Source: Sipunculus nudus
Taxonomy: Eukaryota; Annelida; Sipuncula; Golfingiida; Sipunculidae
DNA length: 64,000 nt
NCBI GenBank assembly: GCA_026874595.1
Contig: CM049320.1
Span: 43,224,714-43,288,713, forward strand
Reading direction: 5' to 3'
Part shown: piece by piece, positions 1 through 11,100 of the stretch
Layout: every line of letters starts with the position of its first letter
Position numbering within the stretch: the first letter of the stretch is position 1
Position numbers and translations under genes: made by a program
Notes under the pieces: generated by a model
Told to the model about the DNA's origin: nothing
Databases searched by the model: none
What the model saw: the letters and a program-made list of their open reading frames with translations, nothing else

Positions 1-177
1 TGAACCTTGGAATATGGGCCGAGTAAGGGAATGCTAACTTTTTTAACCTCCCAAATTTCGGACAGCCCGCATGGTGTTTTCCGGATGCTTGCATTCCGGA
101 GAATGCAGATTTCTAGTTTTTTAATATATAAAGGTCTCTATTATGTATGCCATGATATATTAATGCTAATGAAAAAA
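1..177. other. unique sequence at window start
   Basis: I see no gene here. The stretch is unique and moderately AT-rich, with a short inverted repeat at about 90-107 (TGCATTC, 4-nt loop, GAATGCA). It abuts the first 32-bp repeat module. Confidence 0.5.
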
Positions 178-942
178 TAGTGATAACTGATATTTTTAAA
201 TAAGCAAAACTGTAAAGTTCTGTTACATTAGATAAGCATAACTGTAAAGTTCTGTTATATTAGACAAGCATATAACTGTAAAATTCTGTTACATTAGACA
301 AGCATAACTGTAAAGTTCTGTTACATTAGACAAGCATAACTGTAAAGTTCTGTTACTTTAGACAAGCATAAATGTAAAGTTCTGTTACATTAGATAAGCA
401 TAACTGTAAAATTCTGTTACATTAGATAAACATAACTGTAAAGTTCTGTTACATTAGATAAGCATAACTGTAAAGTTCTGTTACATTAGATAAGCATAAC
501 TGTAAAGTTCTGTTGCTTTAAATAAGCATAACTGTAAAATTCTGTTACATTAGATAAGCATAACTGTAAAGTTCTGTTACATTAGATAAGCATAACTGTA
601 AAGTTCTGTTACATTAGATGAGCATAATTGTAAAGTTCTGTTACATTAGATGAGCATAACTGTAAAGTTCTGTTACATTAGATGAGCATAACTGTAAAGT
701 TCTGTTACTTTAGATAAGCATAACTGTAAAGTTCTGTTACATTAGATAAGCATAACTGTAAAGTTCTGTTACATTATAAGCATAACTGTAAAGTTCTGTT
801 ACATTAGATAAGCATAACTGTAAAATTCTGTTACATTAGATGAGCATAACTGTAAAGTTCTGTTACATTAGATAAGCATAACTGTAAAGGCTTCGAATAT
901 AGAAAATGAGTATTTCATAGTGATAAACAAAATATGCATACT
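178..942. repeat. 32-bp tandem array, module copy 1
   Basis: About 21 head-to-tail copies of a 32-bp unit run from 201 to 889. Each contains TAAGCATAACTGTAAAG followed by TTCTGTTACATTAGA, and the copies differ by few substitutions (TAAGC versus TGAGC, CATT versus CTTT). The array has a specific left flank (178-200, TAGTGATAACTGATATTTTT) and a specific right flank (889-942, starting GGCTTCGAATATAG). Both flanks recur around the second array, so array plus flanks behaves as one duplicated module. Many units contain AGATAAG, which fits the GATA-factor consensus WGATAR, and TAACTG, which fits the Myb consensus YAACKG. The array lies about 1.5 kb upstream of the start codon at 2478. Confidence 0.93.
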
Positions 943-948
943 AAGTTA

Positions 949-1489
949 TAGTGATAACTGATATTTTTAAATAAGCAAAACTGTAAAGTTCTGTTACATT
1001 AGATAAGCATTACTGTAAAGTTCTGTTACATTAGATGAGCATAACTGTAAAGTTCTGTTACATTAGATGAGCATAACTGTAAAGTTCTGTTACATTAGAT
1101 GAGCATAACTGTAAAGTTCTGTTACATTAGATAAGCATAACTGTAAAGTTCTGTTACATTAGATAAGCATAACTGTAAAGTTCTGTTACATTAGATAAGC
1201 ATAACTGTAAAGTTCTGTTACATTAGATGAGCATAACTGTAAAGTTCTGTTACATTAGATGAGCATAACTGTAAAGTTCTGTTACATTAGATGAGCATAA
1301 CTGTAAAGTTCTGTTACATTAGATAAGCATAACTGTAAAGTTCTGTTACATTAGATGAGCATAACTGTAAAGTTCTGTTACATTAGATGAGCATAACTGT
1401 AAAGTTCTGTTACATTAGATAAGCATAACTGTAAAGGCTTCGAATATAGAAAATGAGTATTTCATAGTGATAAACAAAATATGCATACT
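949..1489. repeat. 32-bp tandem array, module copy 2
   Basis: This is a second copy of the module at 178-942. The same left flank sits at 949-971, about 14 copies of the 32-bp unit at 972-1437, and the same right flank at 1436-1489 ending in ATGCATACT. It differs mainly in copy number and in having more TGAGC variants. The two modules are separated by only about 6 bp, so the larger block is itself a tandem duplication. Confidence 0.93.
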
Positions 1490-2099
1490 TAGTTTAAATG
1501 GCTGAGAAAATGTAAATGAAAGAGATAAAACCTGTTGGACTCATTTTGTGAGATTTGATTTAAAAAGAATAAACCAGTATTTATGCCAAATCTTACATAA
1601 TACCGTTTAAATTCAGCGTCTCACTCACTCATTCGACTGGCAGTTTTGCGTGAAGTACTTTATGGATACTTGTCAGACAGGTGGGTGGAGCTAAAGTTAC
1701 TTCATGAAAAAGTTTCAATCGAATAAATATAAATTGACATTTGCATTTTACTACGAAAAACGTGTTTATTGTATTTATGGAGTAATTTTGCTATACGTAT
1801 GTAGAACTGATCCATACTATAAGTAATGCATGAAATTTTTTTAACGACTTGGCAAAACCCATAGCGAATGTGAGTGAGGGCAAGTTGTCTGCGTACGGTA
1901 TGTCGTCTGCCAGGAGTGGATGCCAAGAAGTGCACAGATTTGCCAGATAGACCCACACGGCATCACCCCCGGCGTGCCACGTAGATCCCAGATTCCTCGC
2001 ACCTTACACGGGTTTCATGTTCAGTGATAGCCGCCAAACAAATATACTTCATGTATATCGCGATAACATGTACAAACTATTGCATGCAAACAATATACA
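1490..2099. other. unique upstream sequence
   Basis: This is non-repetitive sequence between the 32-bp modules and the promoter region. The short open frame on the minus strand here has no recognisable domain and I do not call it. CpG becomes more frequent from about 1860 onward, which may mark the upstream edge of the promoter. Confidence 0.4.
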
Positions 2100-2477
2100 G
2101 TGATTGTGTGGCGGGTCCCGGCCGGAGAGGTGTGTGTTCACGGAGATAGATCTGGGGGTACGGGGTGTGTGAGGGAGGCAGCGAGCAAGCTGTAACAGCC
2201 GCTAAGACACCAGAACCCCTCAGCTTGGACAGACAGCCTCTTGCTAGCAGGCTGTTCGGACCGGCGGCCTATCTGTCAAGTCGCAGAAACTCCGGCTGAA
2301 AGACTGTGTTTTAATCAGTTAATTTAACCTGTTTAGTTATGAACAGCTGACGTTTGGCGTAGTATTTCTCATAATTCTGGTTGTGCGCGGTTTGTATCGA
2401 GGAATACGCAGGAAGTCTATCAAACTTGAGAAGTTCCCGCTTTAGATACTGACTGAGTCGTCATCCAGCCCAGCTTG
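2100..2477 (+). promoter_or_regulatory. CpG-containing promoter/5'UTR region
   Basis: This stretch has far more CG dinucleotides and higher GC than its surroundings, as expected for the 5' end of a broadly expressed invertebrate gene. It leads directly into a start codon followed by a signal peptide. No clear TATA box at a fixed distance was found, and the transcription start cannot be placed. A three-codon upstream frame (ATG at 2339, stop at 2348-2350) would be a uORF if transcription starts before it. An in-frame TGA at 2454-2456 closes the main reading frame upstream, so 2478 is the first possible start in that frame. The promoter role is inferred from composition and position. Confidence 0.5.
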
Positions 2478-2558
2478 ATGATGGAAGGGCCAGGGAGGCT
2501 GATACCGGTCCTGGCGGTGTTCTTCTTGGTTTGTCTGGCGGCAGCTACCCCTCACTCG
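2478..2558 (+). CDS. first coding exon: signal peptide of a secreted or membrane protein (partial gene)
   Basis: Two tandem ATG codons (2478 and 2481) open a frame of 27 codons that ends exactly at a consensus splice donor, GTGAGT at 2559-2564. The second ATG has the better context (A at -3, G at +4). The peptide starts MMEGPGR, continues with the hydrophobic core LIPVLAVFFLVCLAAA and ends TPHS. This is a textbook secretory signal with a likely cleavage after the alanine run. The exon ends in phase 0. An in-frame stop 24 bp upstream supports this start. The mature protein is not in view, because no convincing downstream exon was found, so the family cannot be named. Receptors, adhesion molecules and secreted proteins often have such an exon followed by a long first intron. 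The exon call rests on start, signal peptide, donor and CpG-containing upstream region together. Confidence 0.72.
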
Positions 2559-4780
2559 GTGAGTCTTATAATGTACATGTAGATTTTAAAGTAGCTGGAA
2601 TATAGTATTTAATACCAACATCAAAGAATTTGTCAATTCCCTGGCACGCGGCAGTCGTTCAGTTCATCTCGTTTCCATATCACTTTCAATTATGTGCAAT
2701 CACTTAGCGCCCTGAGCCTCATGAATACCGTGTGAGCGTCTATAAATACATCAGCCAGATCAAATACTCAAGTATATATAAACATACTAAGTTATGTTTG
2801 ATCACAAGTCAACGGTACAGACACTGGTTTCTTTTACACGCCACTGCGGTTTTACTAGTAATATCAAGTTATGCGGTTCCACCAGTAATATAAAGTACTG
2901 CGGTTTTACTAGGTGTACGTCTTGTCTATTCAGCATTCAGCAACAACAATATAAATAATAACTTAAAACTTAATAACTGATCAGTAATCTAAATCTGATG
3001 CCATCACATATCTTAGATCATACATATGTGCTTGCTACATAAAAATAGATTATAGAAACAAAAGACCTTGGGTTAAAGTTCTTAGAAATTGGAATTGGAA
3101 ACATGTTTGAAATGATATATTTGAAATAAACAATATTGTTATTATTAAAAATTGTTAGAAATACAATTGGAATCAGGACAATATTTTAAAAGGTTTAATA
3201 GGGCAGCTGAGAGTAAACAGGATGGAGAGCTTTTAAATGTATTCATTATTAACTCTCCATAGTTTTATATATATCAGTGTTTGTACTTTCCTTATCTCTC
3301 TCTCTCTCTTTCTCTTTCTCTCTCATGTATCTTAGTTATCTGTTGCACCTACATGACTACAGAAATGGACATTTGCATGATAAAGCAGAAATGAAATTGG
3401 ACCTGTAAGTTTTGTGTGTAAAAAATGGTGTGTGTTCTCAGAATAAATTTTTGTCATTTAAATAATTTGAAAAAAAACCTTTTGTGTTAATGAAGACAGG
3501 CTGTGGGAGTCTTTCCAGCTTCTATGAATGTGTATCTAGAGTTTTATCATTTTGATAATTTTCCATAAATGAATTTCAGTAAATTAAAAAACCAATATTT
3601 CTGAATACTTAATATCTAATCATGAAGTATTCACTTTCTTTTACAAGTCATTTTGTTGACTCTGTGAACTCACAAAAACATCCTGGTGACAGTGATGTAA
3701 GCTCCAGAACGAGAAATGTATGGGGGAATCACTGACAAACCACAAAACAGGCACACAAAGATCAACTCAACAGCTTGCTAATTCAGAACAGACCTGTGAG
3801 GTTTTTACAGAACTATATTATATTTTCATTGTGATTCTTGATTTGTCAGTTTCAAGAAAAATAGCATAATAAGTTTCATTCAAGAAAACCTGTTAGAATG
3901 ATAATCTAATACACTCACTGTGTTATAAAATCATGGGAACAGTAAAGCTCCAATCAGCACAGGGAGAAGGGGTTCCCTGTGCTTCACAGAATACTATTGC
4001 GAACTTTGACCTGAGAAATGCACCAGTTGACCCCTGGGTCAATCAGCCCCATCTGACTGTCTTCCTATCAGCTTCCATGGTCTGTGTGCTGATAAGCCTG
4101 GGAAGTCTTTGCAGCCTCACACACTGATAAAGATATAAATTAAGGCAAGGTGTCAACTTTTAGTAAAGTCACTGAAGGTCTTCATTATACTCCGGCAAGA
4201 TGATGTATGAAATTAGACCATACATCACGCACATGACTGTCAGAGATGAGGGGGCTGTTGTCGTCTGGTTAGGATGCTGGGGGAAGGAATACATTAATAA
4301 ACAGGACAACCAGCTATACACCAGTTTGCCATCATCTATATGATCCCTGGAGCAAAGTACCTTTGGGGGTTAAGCCAAAGGCAATCTGGGAATATTTTTT
4401 TTTTGTCCAAAGGTAAAAATTATAAAATCTTGTTGGCTAATATTAAAACCCAGAAATGTAGCCAGAAAAGTACTCAAACACATGCAAAGGAGCATTTAAA
4501 CTGATTCATATAATAGGAAGTATTCAGTGAATTTTTACTTGGTTTACATTTCTTTTACATGATTTCAGCCACTTACAACAAACCCTAAAGTGTGTTGAAC
4601 ATCTTCTGATCCAGTGAATCTCCTGTGGTGGCCTGTAGTATCTCAGGGAAAAAATCCCCTGGAAAATAAACTAAATCTTTAATGTTGACATTGTTAATCT
4701 GTTATATTAAAACATGCATGCTTGGCTTCTGGTTGTCAAAATAGTTAGGTTGGAGACCACTCATAACAAGGGAGGCTTCC
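2559..4780 (+). other. start of a presumed long first intron, mostly unique
   Basis: The stretch begins with the GTGAGT donor and continues as unique AT-rich DNA with a short CT-rich run near 3293-3325. I see no exon with paired acceptor and donor plus an open frame. A short frame at 3933-4127 has no domain. The intron assignment is inferred from the upstream exon. If no exon is missed, the intron extends past the end of the window. Confidence 0.45.
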
Positions 4781-4930
4781 AGTGGCGGATCCAGAAATTT
4801 CTTTGGGGGGGGGGGGGGGGGGGAGCTAATATGTTGCAAAGTGTTACTGGCATCTTAAAGCCAGTCTTCCTATTGTATTTATGGGGGGGGGGGGGTGTTA
4901 AAGGTCTTTGTTGTCACTTAAAAAAGTAGG
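4781..4930 (+). repeat. fragment of an interspersed repeat with GTGGCGGATCCAGAAAT and long G tracts
   Basis: The sequence around 4783 reads AGTGGCGGATCCAGAAAT and is followed by 19 consecutive G (4805-4823) and a second run of 13 G (4883-4895). A GTGGCGGATCCAG start followed by a G run is, from memory, widespread in marine invertebrate genomes as the end of a dispersed repeat. I could not find a matching opposite end nearby, so this is called a fragment. The peptide read through it (WRIQKFLWGGG) is a repeat artefact and not a gene. Confidence 0.5.
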
Positions 4931-5204
4931 GATTTTTCCGTTGTGGTGTAAAACTGGGCTCAACAGACAATCTAGTGCCTGTTGTACAAATAAAGTGGTA
5001 GAATGTCATGTTTCTGAAAGATATAATCATTACTAGAATTATTTCTCAGTTTTACTGGGTTTTTGGAGTTTTTCTGGGTTTTATTATGCGCAAATATATT
5101 GGTGCTGTCAGGCTGATTGTACAAACTACATCTCTGCATTTAGTGCTTTGGGCCCCTTTTGTCTGAACTACAAGGCTGGCTTTTAACCCTGTCCTGATCA
5201 TCAT

Positions 5205-5615
5205 TTTAATACATAAGAGAACTTCTACCCTGTAAGGTTCTTACATTATCTAAATATCCCAGGTTTGTGGTGTTTAGCTCAGCTGACTGTAAGTCAACTG
5301 AGGTATAGGAATGGCGCTTTGTCCAGGCGTCCAGCTGTCCATTAGCAGGGCACAAATCATAACTGCTAGTCCTAGAAACTTCTAAGTGAACATCCAAGGA
5401 GGTCAATAAAAAATCTCCTTGGAAACCTAAATATAGGTCACTGCAACATATCCTCCTATGGGGCTTGAAAGTACCCCCATAGAATAATAAAAAATTTGAT
5501 ACAAAACCTCCAATATCTTGATAATTAATGCATAGATTGTCATGAATCTTGCCTTGAATATTGTCCATGACTAGTTTTGTCAGTTCCTGAATAGTGTTGG
5601 CGCCACCTGTATTTT
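5205..5615 (+). mobile_element. hairpin-headed dispersed element, copy A
   Basis: An imperfect inverted repeat at 5276-5302 (AGCTCAGCTGA, then GTAAGTCAACTGAG) closely matches the perfect-looking hairpin at 55201-55229. The segment 5540-5590 (CATGAATCTTGCC onward to GTCAGTTCC) matches 55130-55190. The order differs: here the hairpin precedes the CATGAATC segment, while near 55.1 kb that segment directly precedes a hairpin. A one-mismatch copy of the GGTGGCGCCACC palindrome sits at 5596-5607. Hairpin-headed families of this kind are frequent in mollusc genomes. There is no coding capacity; the 120-residue minus-strand frame here has no domain I recognise. Confidence 0.55.
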
Positions 5616-8135
5616 TTTATTATTTTAACAAATATTTTTCTATTTTTTCTTATGATCGATTGTGGCATTTCTTCCTTTTAAAAGTTTACAGCATGCATCA
5701 GTGATATTCATACCACAATTCAAATACATGTAGGTCCATCTGCTGAAAGTGGTTGTCTCATGATCTTGTTTGGTAAACAGATTTGTTGGATTAATGTGGT
5801 CAATCAGTTACGCAATTTATCATTACCACCCCTGCAATCAGGATAACTCACAAGATTCTTGTATTCTTGGCAAGGATTGAGGTATGGGTAAGACGTCAGA
5901 GCCTATATGTCAGATTCAAATAAACCTTTATTGGTTTCTTATAACATTTTTAAAAATTCCTGTAAAGATTGTAAGCAGGATATCTGTGAAATTTTAAGTG
6001 ACATGTTTCTTTAAATTCTAGCATGTCCATAGATATGAAGCAGAAGACAACATATTTAACTTTGTCAGGACCATGACTCGTGGGTGTGATCCTGATTGTA
6101 TATTGATCAATTAATGCAGCAGATCAGATTTGTCTTGAGTGGTTTCATGGATTGTCTAAAAATTAAGTTTACTCATAGGTCTTGGGGGGGGGGGGGGTGG
6201 AGGTTATACATTTCACAAGACTTTTGCTGTGACTCACAACTTTTGATTTCTTGAGAGTTGTTCCTAAGGAATCGTTATTCTTTGTGTGGCCTGGGACAGG
6301 TCAATTAATGTTATAAGACAAGTATATTGTATTGAATCATGTTACCGACTGGGTATACTGTGTCTGTTTAGGCATATTGTTTTTGTCAGAGTCAGGTTAG
6401 GCTGTCATCTGAATGTCATTTGTTATTATGGGTCATGTCAATTATTGTACAGGTCACTCAGGATATTTCAGCTGCTTATGAAGAAATCAAAGATCCCTCT
6501 TAAACTTTCGAGATTGAGTTCTGCACTCTGGATTGGCTAGGTTTCTGTTGCTGGTATCGGTGTGGGTTTGTATCCTGCCTGGCCTCTGTGGCTGTGGGTG
6601 CTGTGGCTTTCCCCAGGTCCTGGTATGGGTAAAACAGTGGCGGTCTCTCGCGGCTTCCTGCTTTTCTTGGTAGAATAACTTCTATTGGCTCCATCTAAAT
6701 TTCAAAATTAGGCTTAGGGGGTGCGCAGGGCTGAAGTCTTGACTACAGCAATCATTAGCTGCTCGATAAAGCAAAAACATCTTCAGTCAGTCCGGATATT
6801 TCAGCTTCATTGATTCATCTGCAACTTACTTTAGTTTGATCTTGAAAAGGTGAAATTGTCATTTTAATTTTACATAAAGAACTAAAGGGAATTAATGAAA
6901 ACTTGTTGACTAACAATATGAAATATAGCATGTCAGAAATCTAGTTGTCAGAGCAACCATTCTGCAATGTGGCCAGCCGAGATAGGCTCAAGTTTAGCCA
7001 AACAGAGTTTTAATACCTGATAACACCAAAAGTTGGTTCTCAAAAAGAAAACGGTACCCTACAAATAGGCCTATCTGTGGGCAGTCTAATGTTAGCAGGC
7101 CAACACCACTGTAAGATAGACATGTTATTATGTGATCAGGGACTAGCTATATACATGATATGATGTATTAATTAAGAATAAAACTATTTGCTTGAAATAA
7201 AATGGATACCTTGTAACATTTGTAAATTGACATGAACTCTTTTAAGCTAGCCAACATTTTGCCAAGCCGAGTCCAGCTGACCATTAAAGTCAGCCAAATT
7301 ATGTCCAAGTCAGCCACAGTGGTGTGGCTAAAACAGCTAGAGATATACCATAACATCGCTGTGAGAGATATATAATTTTATCAGTTAATTTCACAAGTTC
7401 TTTTAAACAATCATGACATGGCATAGATTATATTGTTTCAGGTCAGCCCTTGCTGTATCTGTTTACACAAACATTACTCACTCTGTTAAGTTATCAACAA
7501 AAATAATGATAGAATGTGTTGTTAGTGAGTGATAATCTATTGTGCAGTGAGTGGAAGTTCACAGCGGTGAATTTGTCAGGCCGCTTGGTCACAGACTCCC
7601 GTTACATAACACCCCCGCCTCCATCTGCCGGGGATTATCTGACAGAAGCCGCTTCCAGAGAGGAAGGCCTCCACAACCACAAAAATCTCTTCATGTTGAG
7701 AATCATAACTGGATGTATCCTGGGAGCATGTCCCTGCTGAGTGATACCTTGTATTCACTGTCACGACAGTCATCCTAAAATACATGTAACCATGACAACT
7801 CAATCACAGTAACAAAAATCACCACACATTATTAATGATAGATTATTTTATGTACCATCTGTATTACAGTGAATTACTCTGTATAGCATTACACCCAAAA
7901 TCGACATCTGGAGAAAATTCTGTCTATGTTGTACATCATGCCAAAAGGTCAGATTATGGACGGGTTATTGACACATTTGGTTGAACCCAGTTGTTCATTG
8001 CACAAAAGATAATTCTAAGACTGTAAAAAGAGGACTATATAATCAAAAACATTAGTAAAATTTCATTGCCTTCATCAGCTTGTTTAAGAGTTAAAGACCT
8101 GTGGCTTCTGTCATGCATGTTGACATAAACATTTT
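5616..8135. other. intronic sequence, mostly unique
   Basis: There is a 14-base G run at 6184-6197. Most of the rest is AT-rich and unique. A less AT-rich island at about 7540-7740 has short overlapping frames on both strands but no paired splice sites with a domain, so I treat it as a candidate conserved noncoding segment rather than an exon. Nothing else is seen. Confidence 0.4.
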
Positions 8136-11100
8136 GCGTATCTGGAGTAGTTTGGCTGGCACCTTGTGTAAGTATTTACCAGATCCATGTGTATCTGGTT
8201 GAGTTGGGCTGCCACCACTGTGTAACTGCCTTGTCTAAGTGTATGCCAGATCCATGCATATCTGGTTGAGTTGGGCTGGCACCACTATGTAACTGCCTTG
8301 TCTAAGTGTATGCCAGATCCATGCGTATCTGGATTAGATGGGCTGGCACCACTGCGTAACTGTCTTGTGTAAGTATATACCAGATCCATGCGTATCTGGG
8401 TGAGATGGGCTGGCACAAATGTGTAACTGCCTTGTCTAAGTGAATACCAGCTCCATGCGTATCTGGGTGAGTTGGGCTGGCACCACTGTGTAACTGCCTT
8501 GTGTAAGTATATACCAGATCCATGCATATCTGGTTGAGTTGGGCTGGCACCACTATGTAACTGCCTTGTCTAAGTGTATGCCAGATCCATGTGTATCTGG
8601 ATTAGATGGGCTGGCACCACTGTGTAACTGTCTTGTGTAAGTATATACCAGATCCATGCGTATCTGGGTGAGTTGGGCTGGCACCACTGTGTAACTGTTT
8701 TGTCTAAGTGAATACCAGCTCCATGCGTATCTGGGTGAGTTGGGCTGGCACCACTGTGTAAATGTCTTGTGTAAGTATATACCAGATCCATGCATATCTG
8801 GTTGAGTTGGGCTGGCACCACTATGTAACTGCCTTGTCTAAGTGTATGCCAGATCCATGTGTATCTGGATTAGATGGGCTGGCACCACTGTGTAACTGTC
8901 TTGTGTAAGTATATACCAGATCCATGCGTATCTGGGTGAGTTGGGCTGGCACCACTGTGTAACTGCCTTGTGTAAGTATTTACCAGATCCATGCATATCT
9001 GGTTGAGTTGGGCTGGCACCACTATGTAACTGCCTTGTCTAAGTGTATGCCAGATCCATGTGTATCTGGATTAGATGGGCTGGCACCACTGTGTTACTGT
9101 CTTGTGTAAGTATATACCAGATCCATGCGTATCTGGGTGAGTTGGGCTGGCACCACTGTGTAACTGCCTTGTGTAAGTATATACCAGATCCATGCGTATC
9201 TGGGTGAGTTGGGCTGGCACCACTGTGTAACTGTCTTGTGTAAGTAAATACCAGATCCATGCGTATCTGGGTGAGTTGGGCTGGCACCACTGTGTAACTG
9301 CCTTGTGTAAGTATATACCAGATCCATGCATATCTGGTTGAGTTGGGCTGGCACCACTATGTAACTGCCTTGTCTAAGTGTATGCCAGATCCATGTGTAT
9401 CTGGATTAGATGGGCTGGCACCACTGTGTAACTGCCTTGTGTAAGTATATACCAGATCCATGCGTATCTGGGTGAGTTGGGCTGGCACCACTGTGTAACT
9501 GCCTTGTGTAAGTATATACCAGATCCATGCATATCTGGTTGAGTTGTGCTGGCACCACTATGTAACTGCCTTGTCTAAGTGTATGCCAGATCCATGTGTA
9601 TCTGGATTAGATGGGCTGGCACAAATGTGTAACTGCCTTGTCTAAGTGAATACCAGCTCCATGCGTATCTGGGTGAGTTAGGCTGGCACCACTGTGTAAC
9701 TGCCTTGTGTAAGTATATACCAGATCCATGCATATCTGGTTGAGTTGGGCTGGCACCACTATGTAACTGCCTTGTCTAAGTGTATGCCAGATCCATGTGT
9801 ATCTGGATTAGATGGGCTGGCACCACTGTGTAACTGTCTTGTGTAAGTATATACCAGATCCATGCGTATCTGGGTGAGTTGGGCTGGCACCACTGTGTAA
9901 CTGTTTTGTCTAAGTGAATACCAGCTCCATGCGTATCTGGGTGAGTTGGGCTGGCACCACTGTGTAAATGTCTTGTGTAAGTATATACCAGATCCATGCA
10001 TATCTGGTTGAGTTGGGCTGGCACCACTATGTAACTGCCTTGTCTAAGTGTATGCCAGATCCATGTGTATCTGGATTAGATGGGCTGGCACCACTGTGTA
10101 ACTGTCTTGTGTAAGTATATACCAGATCCATGCGTATCTGGGTGAGTTGGGCTGGCACCACTGTGTAACTGTCTTGTGTAAGTAAATACCAGATCCATGC
10201 GTATCTGGGTGAGTTGGGCTGGCACCACTGTGTAACTGCCTTGTGTAAGTATATACCAGATCCATGCATATCTGGTTGAGTTGGGCTGGCACCACTATGT
10301 AACTGCCTTGTCTAAGTGTATGCCAGATCCATGTGTATCTGGATTAGATGGGCTGGCACCACTGTGTAACTGCCTTGTGTAAGTATATACCAGATCCATG
10401 CATATCTGGTTGAGTTGGGCTGGCACCACTATGTAACTGCCTTGTCTAAGTGTATGCCAGATCCATGTGTATCTGGATTAGATGGGCTGGCACCACTGTG
10501 TAACTGCCTTGTGTAAGTATATACCAGATCCATGCGTATCTGGGTGAGTTGGGCTGGCACCACTGTGTAACTGCCTTGTGTAAGTATATACCAGATCCAT
10601 GCATATCTGGTTGAGTTGGGCTGGCACCACTATGTAACTGCCTTGTCTAAGTGTATGCCAGATCCATGTGTATCTGGATTAGATGGGCTGGCACCACTGT
10701 GTAAATGTCTTGTGTAAGTATATACCAGATCCATGCGTATCTGGGTGAGTTGGGCTGGCACCACTGTGTAACTTCTTTGTCTAAGTGAATACCAGCTCCA
10801 TGCGTATCTGGGTGAGTTGGGCTGGCACCACTGTGTAAATGTCTTGTGTAAGTATATACCAGATCCATGCATATCTGGTTGAGTTGGGCTGGCACCACTA
10901 TGTAACTGCCTTGTCTAAGTGTATGCCAGATCCATGTGTATCTGGATTAGATGGGCTGGCACCACTGTGTAAATGTCTTGTGTAAGTATATACCAGATCC
11001 ATGGTATCTGGGTGAGTTGGGCTGGCACGACTGTGTAACTGCCTTGTGTAAGTATATACCAGATCCATGCATATCTGGTTGAGTTGGGCTGGCACCACTA

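Noticed and set aside
4714-4929. Glycine-rich 71-codon frame
   Set aside because: The glycines come from two long G runs in a dispersed repeat.
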